Assembly (NCBI RefSeq): GCF_003113895.1
Contig: NZ_BDUD01000001.1
Coordinates: 5,638,516 to 5,702,515 of the forward strand
DNA: 64,000 bases
Reading direction: 5' to 3'
Origin: Nostoc commune NIES-4072
GTDB lineage: Bacteria > Cyanobacteriota > Cyanobacteriia > Cyanobacteriales > Nostocaceae
Shown: positions 53,522-62,677 of the stretch, piece by piece
Position numbering within the stretch: the first letter of the stretch is position 1
Layout: every line of letters starts with the position of its first letter
The notes under the pieces: generated by a model
The model's database searches: none
Seen by the model: the letters and a program-made list of their open reading frames with translations, nothing else
What the model was told of the DNA's origin: nothing
Program-made: the position numbers and the translations under genes

Positions 53522-55078
53522 CTATTGACTCTTGGGGCGAAAATTTGGTAGTTCCACAGATGCCAATGATTTACGCCCCTTGGGTGGACGCTGGGGATAA
53601 ACCACTGGTGAAGGTGAACTTGTATCATTGGTGTTATCACCTAATGACTCTAGAGGCAAATCAGTTGCCGAAAATTCCAACTGTGTCACTTGTGATTCTG
53701 ACCAGTAATCTTCAGTTCCTTCAGGCGGCGTCTCAGTATGAGGTGAAGTAGAAGAAACTGGTAAGTCATTGGCTGGTGAGACTACAGAATCTATTGTCCA
53801 AGAAGTGGAGGTAGTTGTAGTAGGATGATTAATTTCTGCTGCCAACTGCTCTTCCTGTGGATTTTCTAATTCTTCATTTTCTTCTAGGATTGTTGCTAAA
53901 GTCTCCCAGATAGGTGCATCACTCTGATTACTATCCACATTCGTTTTTGGCGCAGGTGGTGGTGATGCAGATGCAGGCTGGGAGGTGAAAAACATTTGGA
54001 TGAGACTATCTAATTGCTGATCTAAATTTGATGACCCAGAAGTTGAAACAGCTTCCGGTGTCTCTGGTGGTTCATCAATTTTTGGAGGAGGGGCGGATTC
54101 TGTTGGTGTTGACGAATCTTGCTTAACTGACCAGTTCCAAGAAGATGATGGCGTCGGAGTCGGTTCATTTCTTTGGAATGGAATTGGTGCTGACGGTTCG
54201 CCCCAAGAATTATCTAGATCATCACTCTGGGATTCTGGTTCTGCTGACCAAGGTTGAATTGGTTGGGCGTTAGGAAACAAAGATCGAGCTTTTCTAGAGA
54301 ATCTTCCTTGCCCACTAGTTATGTCTTTGGGATGTTTTGCAGTATCTTCTAAGGAGTCATAGTTAGGAACCGATGTATCTAAACATTTTTCCAAAGCTGC
54401 TTTAAATTGCAGCGTTTGGCGTTGTTGTCGCATCAGTCTAGTACGTAACTCTCGACAAACAGTTTCTGATTGCAATAACTGCTGAGACTGTTCGCTGCTG
54501 TTCGTGTGTAACAACGTACATTCTCGCTCTAACTGAGCAAGGCGTTGTTGGCTGATTTGTAGCTGTGCTTTATAACTTTCGGTGAGAATTTCCTGGCGTT
54601 GAACAGTTTGTACAGCAGTTTCTAATTTTTGAAATAAGGATTTTATTTGTTCTTGAGCCGCAGCCAGTTCTTGAGCGTGTTGGTTGAGCATCGACTCACT
54701 AACGCTAGAACGCGTTTTCTGCCACTGCAAAACCTTTTCTGACTCAGCTAGGTTGTCTTTTAGCTGCTCCACTTGTTCATACAAATTATTGTTAGCTGCA
54801 CGCAATTCTTCGTTCAATGCCAGCAGGTTCTGAAATTCTGAGTCAATAAGTGCTTGTTTGCCGCTTTCAGGCTCTGCAACCCAGTCTTGCTGGGTGGTAT
54901 CTTTTGAAAATTGTGTATCTTCAGCTGGCATGAGGAGTGGCAGTTTGTTGACTGTCATATTGTCATTAGGCACAACTGAGTAAAACGGACAACTCGCCTG
55001 CTCCGATTGTGGCGAATTAGCAGAATTTAGGGATTCCATCACAACCCCCTTGTTTGAGGTGTTAGCTTCATTCATCAC
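53522..55078 (-). CDS. Coiled-coil protein with disordered C-terminal half
   Basis: A 518-aa protein. Residues about 75-235 form a long coiled coil (NLLALNEELRAANNNLYEQV, QQRLAQLERECTLL), and the remainder is Pro/Ser/Glu-rich and probably disordered, ending in KGRKSLASVELPNFRPKSQ. There is no enzyme motif and no membrane segment. Such architecture suits a cytoskeletal or scaffold protein, but I cannot identify it. The start may be at 55078 or at the internal Met 14 (55039). Confidence 0.7.
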   Translation of the reverse strand: MMNEANTSNKGVVMESLNSANSPQSEQASCPFYSVVPNDNMTVNKLPLLMPAEDTQFSKDTTQQDWVAEPESGKQALIDSEFQNLLALNEELRAANNNLYEQVEQLKDNLAESEKVLQWQKTRSSVSESMLNQHAQELAAAQEQIKSLFQKLETAVQTVQRQEILTESYKAQLQISQQRLAQLERECTLLHTNSSEQSQQLLQSETVCRELRTRLMRQQRQTLQFKAALEKCLDTSVPNYDSLEDTAKHPKDITSGQGRFSRKARSLFPNAQPIQPWSAEPESQSDDLDNSWGEPSAPIPFQRNEPTPTPSSSWNWSVKQDSSTPTESAPPPKIDEPPETPEAVSTSGSSNLDQQLDSLIQMFFTSQPASASPPPAPKTNVDSNQSDAPIWETLATILEENEELENPQEEQLAAEINHPTTTTSTSWTIDSVVSPANDLPVSSTSPHTETPPEGTEDYWSESQVTQLEFSATDLPLESLGDNTNDTSSPSPVVYPQRPPKGRKSLASVELPNFRPKSQ

Positions 55079-55805
55079 TCTTGACTCACCTGCTTAAAAA
55101 TATTCAGCAGTGCTGGCATTAGCATTGCTTATCAACTGTGTCTAATCAGGGTTTGCTCTAGAAGCTAAGTTTAACTCTCTCCAAGCGCCAGCAATTAATC
55201 ATCAATTGGTGTTCCCTATTTTGTATCTAGACTGATGCCGTTATAACACTATGATGCTCTTGGCCGTCAAGAAGAGACGGAAGGGGAATTTAGTCCGCCT
55301 TTGGGGATAGGCGGCAGAGAAGAGAAACCCGATGCTTAAAAACTAAACTGTGTTGGCTGATCAAGTTTTTCTATATGAAAAAACTGCCTCACCATATAAA
55401 TTATTGTCTATAATCGCATCCACCTTAATATATAAAATAAAAATGTATTAAGGATTACATTTTTATGCTGAGTCTTTTATTACTTAGGATAGATGTCAGT
55501 ACAAGTATCTACTGTTAACCAATTATTCTATAGGATTTACGCATTGACAGAGATAACTAACTGCGAGTTAGCTCTAGTTACAAGGCAGAGCCTTGTAATG
55601 CTCTTGTAGAAAGTAGAGGCTTCTAGTTTTACGGGAGCAGAGCCTGGGAAATAGGCAGAGTAAGACTTTTAGGTTAAAAAGCTAACCATTCACATGATGG
55701 TCAAAATGTAAGGTACTTAAGTACTATTCTGTTATTTTGGGCGATCGCTATTTCATGTCAGCAAACAAACAAGAGCTTCTGCTAGACCTGAAAAATTAAG
55801 CAACC
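55079..55805. other. Intergenic region, repeats only
   Basis: Contains a palindrome TACAAGGC-AGA-GCCTTGTA at 55579-55597 and a CCGCC/GGCGG stem near 55295-55314. No gene was seen until the RNA ligase relic. Confidence 0.5.
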
Positions 55806-56220
55806 ATGATAATTACGGATAAATACGTATGAAGCTTTCCAAAAACTTCCACCAGGAACTCAGATTTTTGGGGAAATCTACGGTGTACAAGATATCAAAT
55901 ATGGCTTGAATAATGGCAATATTGGAATTGCTATATTTGCTGTGCGTCGTGGTAGTCATTTTCTCAATTACAGCGATTTTGTGGTTTTTTGCGAGGAATT
56001 TGCTTTACCGAGAGTGCCTGTGCTTTATATCGGTGCTTACACTTGGGAAGTAGTGTCTCAGTTCAATAATGCTAATAGTGTAGTCAGTCCCAATTGCATT
56101 ATGGAAGGCGTTGTTGTGCAACCGATCATTGAAAAAACGCATCCAGAAATAGGTAGAGTAGTCTTGAAGTTGATTAGCGATCGCTATCTGCTCCGTAAAG
56201 ATGGAACTGAACTTCATTAA
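55806..56220 (+). pseudogene. RNA ligase (Rnl/DRB0094-like) relic
   Basis: The frame ending at 56220 reads GTQIFGEIYGVQDIKYG, SDFVVFCEEF, CIMEGVVVQPIIE and LKLISDRYLLRKDGTELH, which matches the C-terminal half of ATP-dependent RNA ligases of the DRB0094 type (EGVVV is nucleotidyl-transferase motif IV). Just before it, in another frame, an ATG at 55806 gives MIITDKY, which looks like the beginning of motif I (KxDG). The stretch between is missing, so the gene carries an internal deletion and a frameshift and is dead. Confidence 0.65.
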
Positions 56221-56286
56221 GTTCAACTTGAGTTTTGGTGGCGACACCTTAACTGAACTTCCGAAATCGACTTACAAATTATTCTC

Positions 56287-57786
56287 TCAAGGTAGCCACC
56301 GGGGTCGAAATCCGGTTAAGGGGAGTTGTTCTGGTCTAATTTCAACAGTCGCAGCATCAGCGATGGGCAACAAAGGCATTAACCACAGACTACTAGTAGC
56401 AATAACATCTCCATCATCAGTTTTTAAAGTGTTTGTAGGTAATGATGCTGGGGGGTTTGTCTGCGGTACTACTTGATCAAATAACAAGCCCAAACCATCA
56501 GATGATAAACTCATTTGCACATTTCGTTGAGCGGGAGGCAGTACTAGCAGTGGTTTCTGTTGACCAGTTTTTAGATCAATTGCCACCACATAAGGCTGTT
56601 CTATGTATTGTTCCTTTGATACTAGCTGTGTCAGCAAGCAATAGAGAGTGGGTGAGGCAATATCAAATTGGCAGCTGAGAATTGAGCCTGTTGTTTTTAA
56701 TAGTTGTTTCTGCACACCTTGGTTTGTTACTAAAAACAAATCTCGTGTGTAATCTGTATTAAACTTTACCATCGCTGCTTGAGAGCCATCTTTAGAGAAA
56801 GCCTGTACCAAACCAAACTGCGGCAGAAAATCTAGAGGTTTCCTGGCATCACCTTGCAGTGGTAGGATAGCTGCTCCCTGTCCTTGGGCAACTGCTACGG
56901 CTTGACTATCTGGTGTAATCATAAAGTCTCCCCCAGGTTGACTTTCCAGACGTTTAGGGGTGGGTTTTTCTGCTGAACCGTTACTGGTTGCTGGCATAAA
57001 CCATAGTCCAAAGTCGCCGGGATTAGTTTTATTGCCCCGTTGAATCACAATAGTTTGCCCATCAGGTGATAAGTCAAATTTCAGGTTTTGATAATCTTTA
57101 CTATCTAAAACTAAGTCAACTTTGCCTGCTGGTTCTACTTCTTGTCCAGATTTACCAGGAACGCCTGTTGTCACTGTGTACAGTTGGGCTGAAAGTAAGT
57201 CTTGGTTCTTAGCCGCGCGAGCCGAAAATAAAATTTTCCCACCATCAGGAAAGGCCTCAAAGTCCATTACTATCAGGTCTTGAGGGGTAAGTAGCCTTTT
57301 TTGCTCTTGGGTTAAGTTGTAAAGAACTAATCGTCCTTGTTCTTCTTTATCGGTTCCTATGTAAAGGATGACGCGATCGCGTGTCCGAAAGGTACCAACA
57401 AAGGGCTGTATTACCCGATTTCTGCCTTCCTGCTGGGCAAACTTATCTTTGGCTCCCTGTAACTGCACTTTATAATTTGTGCCATAAGGTGCTGGTGTTA
57501 CCAGTGTATAAACCATCCGTCGCCCAGCCCAACTGAATTTACCTGCTAGGGGTGGCTCGATTTTCAAGTTATCCTCTACGCTTTTTACTTCCATTGGGCG
57601 GCTGAAAGTAAGGGTGAAAGAATTATCTTCTGCCCCAATTTGTTGATTTTGCCAGGTAAAGTCCCGGACACGAGCAGTCACCACATCACCTTGCAATATA
57701 ATTAACCCAATCAGCACACTCAGCAGTAGCATTAGTGCGATCGCTATCCGATCTAGTGGTTGGATAAATACTTTAGATTTTGTCAT
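56287..57786 (-). CDS. Membrane-anchored Ig-like/beta-propeller protein
   Basis: A 499-aa protein with an N-terminal transmembrane segment (IAIALMLLLSVLIGLIIL), an Ig-like domain (SFTLTFSRPMEVKSVEDNLK, residues about 45-135), then TolB/WD40-like blades (LSPDGQTIVIQR, FSKDGSQAAMVKF, LSSDGLGLLFDQ). It is probably periplasmic or lumenal, with the propeller as a binding platform. No enzyme motif is present. It is upstream of the TIGR03943/permease pair only in the sense of position; a heptamer array separates them. Confidence 0.78.
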   Translation of the reverse strand: MTKSKVFIQPLDRIAIALMLLLSVLIGLIILQGDVVTARVRDFTWQNQQIGAEDNSFTLTFSRPMEVKSVEDNLKIEPPLAGKFSWAGRRMVYTLVTPAPYGTNYKVQLQGAKDKFAQQEGRNRVIQPFVGTFRTRDRVILYIGTDKEEQGRLVLYNLTQEQKRLLTPQDLIVMDFEAFPDGGKILFSARAAKNQDLLSAQLYTVTTGVPGKSGQEVEPAGKVDLVLDSKDYQNLKFDLSPDGQTIVIQRGNKTNPGDFGLWFMPATSNGSAEKPTPKRLESQPGGDFMITPDSQAVAVAQGQGAAILPLQGDARKPLDFLPQFGLVQAFSKDGSQAAMVKFNTDYTRDLFLVTNQGVQKQLLKTTGSILSCQFDIASPTLYCLLTQLVSKEQYIEQPYVVAIDLKTGQQKPLLVLPPAQRNVQMSLSSDGLGLLFDQVVPQTNPPASLPTNTLKTDDGDVIATSSLWLMPLLPIADAATVEIRPEQLPLTGFRPRWLP

Positions 57787-57787
57787 T

Positions 57788-57880
57788 GGTTATTGGGCAT
57801 TGGGCATTGGGCATGGGGCATGGGGCATTGGGCATTGGGCATCTACAAATGACAAATGACAAAGGACAAATGACTAATGA
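57788..57880. repeat. GGGCATT and TGACAAA heptamer arrays
   Basis: About seven GGGCATT/GGGCATG units, followed by ACAAATG/ACTAATG-type units. Confidence 0.88.
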
Positions 57881-58654
57881 CTAATAACTATAAGGATTCT
57901 GCGGTTGAGGAATCTTTTTGAGAGAGGTAGCGGCAATGGTGAGTTGGCGTTTACCTGCCAAATTTTCTGTTACCATTTGTCCTTGTACTTCCAACCAGGT
58001 ATCAGGGGAATAAGTTTCTTGATTGTTTGGGAGTTTGACGGGTAATCCCACAGGGTAAGCATCTGCTGCACAGCAAGTTAAGACAAATCGCGCTAAGAAC
58101 AAATATTCTTTTCCGATATCTGGCGGGTGGATAACAAATCCCTCTACCTTGACTTTTTGCCCTGTATATGTATCTGGTTCTGGATAGACATTGACAGTGC
58201 GTACCCAGTCTACAAGCGATCGCTCCTCTGGAAGAACAGTAGCTCGAAAGGCTTGGGGTTTAACGCGTGTACTTCCCAATAAATCAGCCGTCACACCCCT
58301 TTGGAGTGCTTTGTCACTAGCAAAAACTTGCGGTGTAATGATAAAACCTAGAATCGCTGTAATTAACAATAAAGTACTACCCCAACCAGGGGGAAATAAA
58401 CTAATATGCTGGTTATTTGACGTAACATCACGGCGACGCCGTTGCCAAAGTTCCTGCATTTTAAATAAACCAATAATGATGAAGCAGATACCAGTCACGA
58501 CCGCCAACCAAATGTAATTTGGGTGAATTAACAGGTTCAGCTTGTTAGTTAGCCAATATCTCAACATCAAAATTCCCCAAGCTGTAATTGCTAGAGCATC
58601 CAGCCAAGGGAGTAACAAATTAGGAATTTTAGATTTGGGATTTTTGTTAGTCAT
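57881..58654 (-). CDS. TIGR03943-type (YcgQ-like) membrane protein
   Basis: A 257-aa protein with transmembrane segments near the N-terminus (LDALAITAWGILML, NYIWLAVVTGICFIIIGLF, GSTLLLITAILGFIITPQVFA) and a periplasmic C-terminal domain (VNVYPEPDTYTGQKVKVEGFVI, VLTCCAADAYPVGLPVKL). This is the DUF1980/TIGR03943 family, paired elsewhere with a DUF318-type permease (YcgQ/YcgR). The two Cys in the LTCCAAD motif are conserved and may bind a metal or form a redox pair. The permease gene lies upstream on the same strand. Confidence 0.85.
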   Translation of the reverse strand: MTNKNPKSKIPNLLLPWLDALAITAWGILMLRYWLTNKLNLLIHPNYIWLAVVTGICFIIIGLFKMQELWQRRRRDVTSNNQHISLFPPGWGSTLLLITAILGFIITPQVFASDKALQRGVTADLLGSTRVKPQAFRATVLPEERSLVDWVRTVNVYPEPDTYTGQKVKVEGFVIHPPDIGKEYLFLARFVLTCCAADAYPVGLPVKLPNNQETYSPDTWLEVQGQMVTENLAGKRQLTIAATSLKKIPQPQNPYSY

Positions 58655-58828
58655 TGGTCATTGGTCATTAGTCATTAGTTATTAGTCATTGGTCACTTGT
58701 ACTGAGCGACTTGCCTTGAGCGTACCCCTGCGGGGAAGCAAGCTACGCGTAGCGTCTCGAAGAGAAGTCGAAAGGAGTCGAGTATTGGTTCTTAACAATT
58801 GGACTTTAGACAAATGACAAATAGTTTT
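58655..58828. repeat. TCATTAG array and GC-rich dispersed repeat
   Basis: Repeats of GTCATTA/GTCATTG, then a dispersed repeat (about 58710-58780) of the GCAAGCTACGCGTAGCGTC class, between the permease gene and its partner. Confidence 0.7.
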
Positions 58829-59896
58829 TTAAAAGACGTGCAAATTCAGAAACAGGGTGAATACAAATGTCAATTGTGCTGCTAAAGTAAATAAGTAAAA
58901 AATCGTTTTGGGTTTAAAAATAGATAACATCAAACCAACACTTTTGATGTCAATCATTGGGCCAAACACCAGAAATGCCAACAATGAACCACTGCTAAAG
59001 GTTGAGGCAAAAGATAGTGCAAAGAAAGAATCGACTGTAGAACAGATTGACACCACTACTGCTAATATCAGCATGACCACAATTGAAGTAATCGGCCCAG
59101 CACCTAAACTGAGAATTAATTCACGGGGAGCTAGTACTTGAATAGCAGCAGCGATCGCACTTCCTAAAATCATCACTCCGCCTAATTCTCGCAATTCTTG
59201 GATGCTATTATCCACAACTAGGCGCAGTTTAGCTGCAAGCGGTTTATCGGAGGTAGAGATTATGGTAGGTGGTACTAAATTCGAATCTATCCGCAGAGGT
59301 ATACCTGCTTTTCCTCCTAAGATATAAGTCCCGGATTGTAACAGATTCGGTACTGTTGCTTCTTGTTGTACTTGGGAACGTTTACCACGGCGCTTGGTTT
59401 GGGGCTGTGTGGGTGGATTATACTTCATATACCGAGCGATCGCAGGTTGGACTATAGGATTTAAGTCCTTTTGAAAACTGAAAACAAAACCGATAATTGT
59501 GGCAATTGCAAGAGAAAATACGACTCGTAAGACTACTATTTCTGGCTGATCTCGAAATGCTGTCCAAGTTGACCAAATTACAACTGGGTTAATTGTTGGT
59601 GCTGCTAGCAAAAAACCAATTGCGACTGGTGTGGGTACTCCCTGAATTAGGAACCGCCGCGCTACTGGTACATTCCCGCACTCACACACCGGAAATAAAA
59701 AGCCGATCATGCTGCCAACTAAAGCGCCCAGCAAAGGATTTTTGGGCATTTTTTCTACTAATTTGCGCTCATCAACAAAAAACAGCAGCAAACTGGAGAA
59801 TAAAACCCCAAGAAGCAAAAAAGGCATCGCCTCGACTAGCAGACTTAGAAATATAGTAAAACCATTGTTCAGTTGATTCATGGGCGTCGCAGTCAA
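58829..59896 (-). CDS. DUF318-type permease (YcgR-like)
   Basis: A 355-aa permease with about eight transmembrane helices. The family's Gly/Pro-rich substrate segment CECGNVPVARRFLIQGVPTPVAIGF appears near residue 75, and a second half with SICSTVDSFFALSFA near residue 290. DUF318 permeases move metals or oxyanions (ArsP is a member). It is partnered with the TIGR03943 protein as in other bacteria. The substrate is unknown; I saw no operator in the upstream region. Confidence 0.87.
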   Translation of the reverse strand: MTATPMNQLNNGFTIFLSLLVEAMPFLLLGVLFSSLLLFFVDERKLVEKMPKNPLLGALVGSMIGFLFPVCECGNVPVARRFLIQGVPTPVAIGFLLAAPTINPVVIWSTWTAFRDQPEIVVLRVVFSLAIATIIGFVFSFQKDLNPIVQPAIARYMKYNPPTQPQTKRRGKRSQVQQEATVPNLLQSGTYILGGKAGIPLRIDSNLVPPTIISTSDKPLAAKLRLVVDNSIQELRELGGVMILGSAIAAAIQVLAPRELILSLGAGPITSIVVMLILAVVVSICSTVDSFFALSFASTFSSGSLLAFLVFGPMIDIKSVGLMLSIFKPKTIFYLFTLAAQLTFVFTLFLNLHVF

Positions 59897-61111
59897 AAGC
59901 GGTTTTTAGTTTTAGGGTTCTGCCTAGTCATTCTATCGAAATGGGGATCAAAAGCAGTTCGGGAAAATTAAACATTATTAAGTAGCAAGTTATCCTACGT
60001 TTCAAGTACCGTTTAAGCGCTGTAAACCTTTGCTTCAGCCAAGATAGTGATATTTACCTGAGTGCATTTACTGACGATGACCATTTATAAGATTGTCAAA
60101 GTTCAGAAATTGTTCGGCTCTAGATGGCAAGTAGCTGCATAGATGATTTGAAATTACCTATGTTTATACTTACAGTAATTTGCTGGAGAAGATATTAGCT
60201 CGGCTGGATTTTCATCAAGGATTCACAATTTGGGGTAGGCATAGCCCGTCGTAGACATCGCTCTTGGTTGCTACCATCATTGAATTTGGCTAGTTATGGC
60301 AAAATGTAATCTAAGCTCTGGTTGATTTTTTACTATAAAAACTCTAAAAATGCAAGATTAAAGTTTAGCAAATACCGGAAATGATTGGGGAAATCTTTCG
60401 GCGTTAGCGATCGCCTGAATCTCTACATGACGTGAAAAGTCAAGCAATAGCGAGTCAAAGAAGAGGAAAGGGGCACAGGGAGAACCCGATAAATAAATTA
60501 GACATCTCCAGAAATTAATTATGCGTTACCTGAAACCCTTGTAAAGACCTTGCAATGCAACGTCAAAACAATTCATTTTCACCAGATGTCTATTTATTAG
60601 CTCTGAAACCCTATTGTATTGGGCACTTGTAGTGAGCAAATCATGCCGAGCAAAGCCGAGATAAGTCGTAAAGCCTGCGGCATAGCTACGCTTAGAGCGC
60701 AGCCTCTCCAAGAGTTGTATTAGGCATTGGGTAAAGAGGAGGCAGAAGTTCTCTAATTTTGAATTTTCTTAGCGTAGCGTCTTGTAGAGAGCGTCATTTT
60801 GAATTGATTTCTCTCCCCGCTTCTCTACCTCTCTGGTGACTAACCCTTGGAAGAAGCATCAAAATCTGAGTAAGGCAAGTATATCCCCGTTTGACCAGGC
60901 AAAAAACCGCGTTAAATTAATAGCACAAGCAGTAGCAATATGCTGTAAATGTGTATTTGCCAGTCCAAAATTTGGTGATGACGTTCAACAAGTGCCGTAT
61001 ATTCGTCACGAGGTCGCAACTTCATCTTTCGAGGAGCAGTTTTAGCAGAAGTACAATTAATCCTTACTGCTTTAGCCGCACAATAACCGCACAATTATAG
61101 GTTGTCTTTTT
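59897..61111. other. 1.2-kb intergenic region, gene debris possible
   Basis: Mostly AT-rich with dispersed repeats (GTCGTAAAGCCTGCGG-like, near 60665). A minus-strand frame at 60912-61094 includes MKLRPRDEYTALVERHHQIL, which may be a fragment of a lost gene, but I cannot name it. Other short frames are unsupported. Confidence 0.5.
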
Positions 61112-61702
61112 ATGCAGTTAGAAATACAAAAATTCTATTACACACCTGAAGAGTATTTAGATATTGAAGAAAAAGCAGAATATAAAAGCGAATACCGTGA
61201 TGGAGAAATTGTACCAATGACGGGTGGCACTACAAATCATAATAAAATTGCTTTGAATTTAGCGGCATCCTTAAAAATTGCTTTAAGGCGTAAAAATTAT
61301 GATGTTTATATTGGTGATGTGCGTTTGTGGATACCTCGTTATCGGCAGCATACCTATCCCGATGTGATGGTGATTGAGGGACAGCCTATTTATACGGGAA
61401 CCAGCACAACAACGGTTATGAACCCGATGTTAATTGCTGAAGTTTTATCTAAATCGACTAAAAATTATGACCAAGGCGATAAGTTTCTTTATTATCGCTC
61501 TATTCCAGAATTCAAGGAATATATTTTAATTGACCAATATCAGTATCATGTTATGCAGTATGTAAAAACTGCGGAAAGTCAATGGTTATTTACTGAACTT
61601 GAACATGAATCTGCAATTTTATCACTGCAAACGATTGATTTTCAAATTGAATTGCGCGACCTTTATGAGCAAGTAAATTTTGCAGAAAATAACGAAGATT
61701 AA
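61112..61702 (+). CDS. Uma2-family (DUF820) putative endonuclease
   Basis: A 196-aa protein of the Uma2/DUF820 family, a PD-(D/E)XK-like fold. The signature order is seen: YTPEEYLDIEEKAEYKSEYRDGEIVPMTGGT, VRLWIPRYRQHTYPDVMVIEG, LIAEVLSKSTKNYDQGDKFLYYRSIPEFKEYILIDQ. These include the D and E-x-L residues of the putative active site. Uma2 genes are highly multiplied in cyanobacteria and the function is unproven. A repeat copy follows immediately. Confidence 0.88.
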   Translation: MQLEIQKFYYTPEEYLDIEEKAEYKSEYRDGEIVPMTGGTTNHNKIALNLAASLKIALRRKNYDVYIGDVRLWIPRYRQHTYPDVMVIEGQPIYTGTSTTTVMNPMLIAEVLSKSTKNYDQGDKFLYYRSIPEFKEYILIDQYQYHVMQYVKTAESQWLFTELEHESAILSLQTIDFQIELRDLYEQVNFAENNED

Positions 61703-61795
61703 ACCAATTCGCAATTCGCAATGGGCTAACGCCCCGCTCCGCTAACGCAATTCGCAATTACGTTTTGTGACGGAGATTTAGACCCGTTTTATAGC
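61699..61795. repeat. GCAATTC array with a nested GC-rich insert
   Basis: Matches 10471-10545 except for about 26 bases (GGCTAACGCCCCGCTCCGC core, 61722-61747) inserted into the array. The hairpin is truncated at its right arm. Confidence 0.75.
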
Positions 61796-61894
61796 TTACT
61801 CCAACTTTCTTTGCGTAATCAGATAATTTCATATACCCATATTACAGTTATTGGGTATATATGGGTATAAAATCAATGAATATTTACAACACTA

Positions 61895-62677
61895 CTATTT
61901 CCCTAGATACGCTTCTAAAACTTTGGGATTAGTTTGAATTTCTGTGGGTGTACCATCAGCCAAATTCTGTCCTTCAGCAAGTACCCAAACACGATCGCAC
62001 AATGACATAATCACATCCATATTGTGTTCGATAATCAAGAAAGTCATCCCATCTTGACGGTTCCAAGTGAGAATGCGATCGCAAATATCATCAATCAGTT
62101 TCGGATTCACACCAGCAGCTGGTTCATCCAACAAAATTAACTTGGGATTAGTCATCAACGCCCGTCCCATTTCCAGCAGCTTGCGTTGTCCACCAGACAA
62201 GCCACCAGCATAATCGTGTGCTTTTTTTGCCAAACCCACCGATTCTAATAGGAACATTGCCCGCTCTTGTAGTTCCTTTTCTTCCTTAGCTACAACGTGC
62301 GGTTGTAACTGCACCTGCCAGAAATTTTCACCAGTTTGTTTTTGCGCCGCCAGCAGCATATTTTCTAACACCGACAACCGCGAGAGAGTCCGTGCAACCT
62401 GAAAAGTGCGGATAACTCCTTGTTGGGCGATTTGATATGGTTGCAAGTTGTGAATCGGTTCGCCGTCAAAAATTACTCGTCCCTTATCTGGGCGAATGAA
62501 GTTTGAAAGTAAGTTAAATAAAGTGGTTTTACCAGCACCATTGGGGCCAATCAAGCCCGTAATGCTGCCTTTAGCAACTTCGATTTTCGCCTCATTAACT
62601 GCTTTGATACCACCAAAGCTTTTAGAAAGGCCAGTGGCTACCAAAAGGGGAAGTGGCGATGGCTGGTTATTTACCAA
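61895..62677 (-). CDS. livG: Branched-chain/neutral amino acid ABC transporter ATPase (LivG type)
   Basis: A 260-aa ABC ATPase: Walker A GLIGPNGAGKTTLFNLL, Q-loop IRTFQVARTLSRLS, signature LSGGQRKLLEMGRALM, Walker B LILLDEPAAGVNP, and H-loop FLIIEHNMDVI. The C-terminal extension (GTPTEIQTNPKVLEAYLGK) is typical of LivG rather than LivF. It overlaps the permease gene by 11 bp, so the two are translationally coupled. Cyanobacterial Nat systems use such subunits for neutral amino acids; the substrate here is inferred. The remaining subunits are not in this window. Confidence 0.9.
   Translation of the reverse strand: MVNNQPSPLPLLVATGLSKSFGGIKAVNEAKIEVAKGSITGLIGPNGAGKTTLFNLLSNFIRPDKGRVIFDGEPIHNLQPYQIAQQGVIRTFQVARTLSRLSVLENMLLAAQKQTGENFWQVQLQPHVVAKEEKELQERAMFLLESVGLAKKAHDYAGGLSGGQRKLLEMGRALMTNPKLILLDEPAAGVNPKLIDDICDRILTWNRQDGMTFLIIEHNMDVIMSLCDRVWVLAEGQNLADGTPTEIQTNPKVLEAYLGK

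Noticed and set aside
60912..61094. 60-aa minus-strand frame
   Set aside because: Part of it looks protein-like (MKLRPRDEYTALVERHHQIL), but the rest is a hydrophobic AT-rich tail. Possible debris, no identification.
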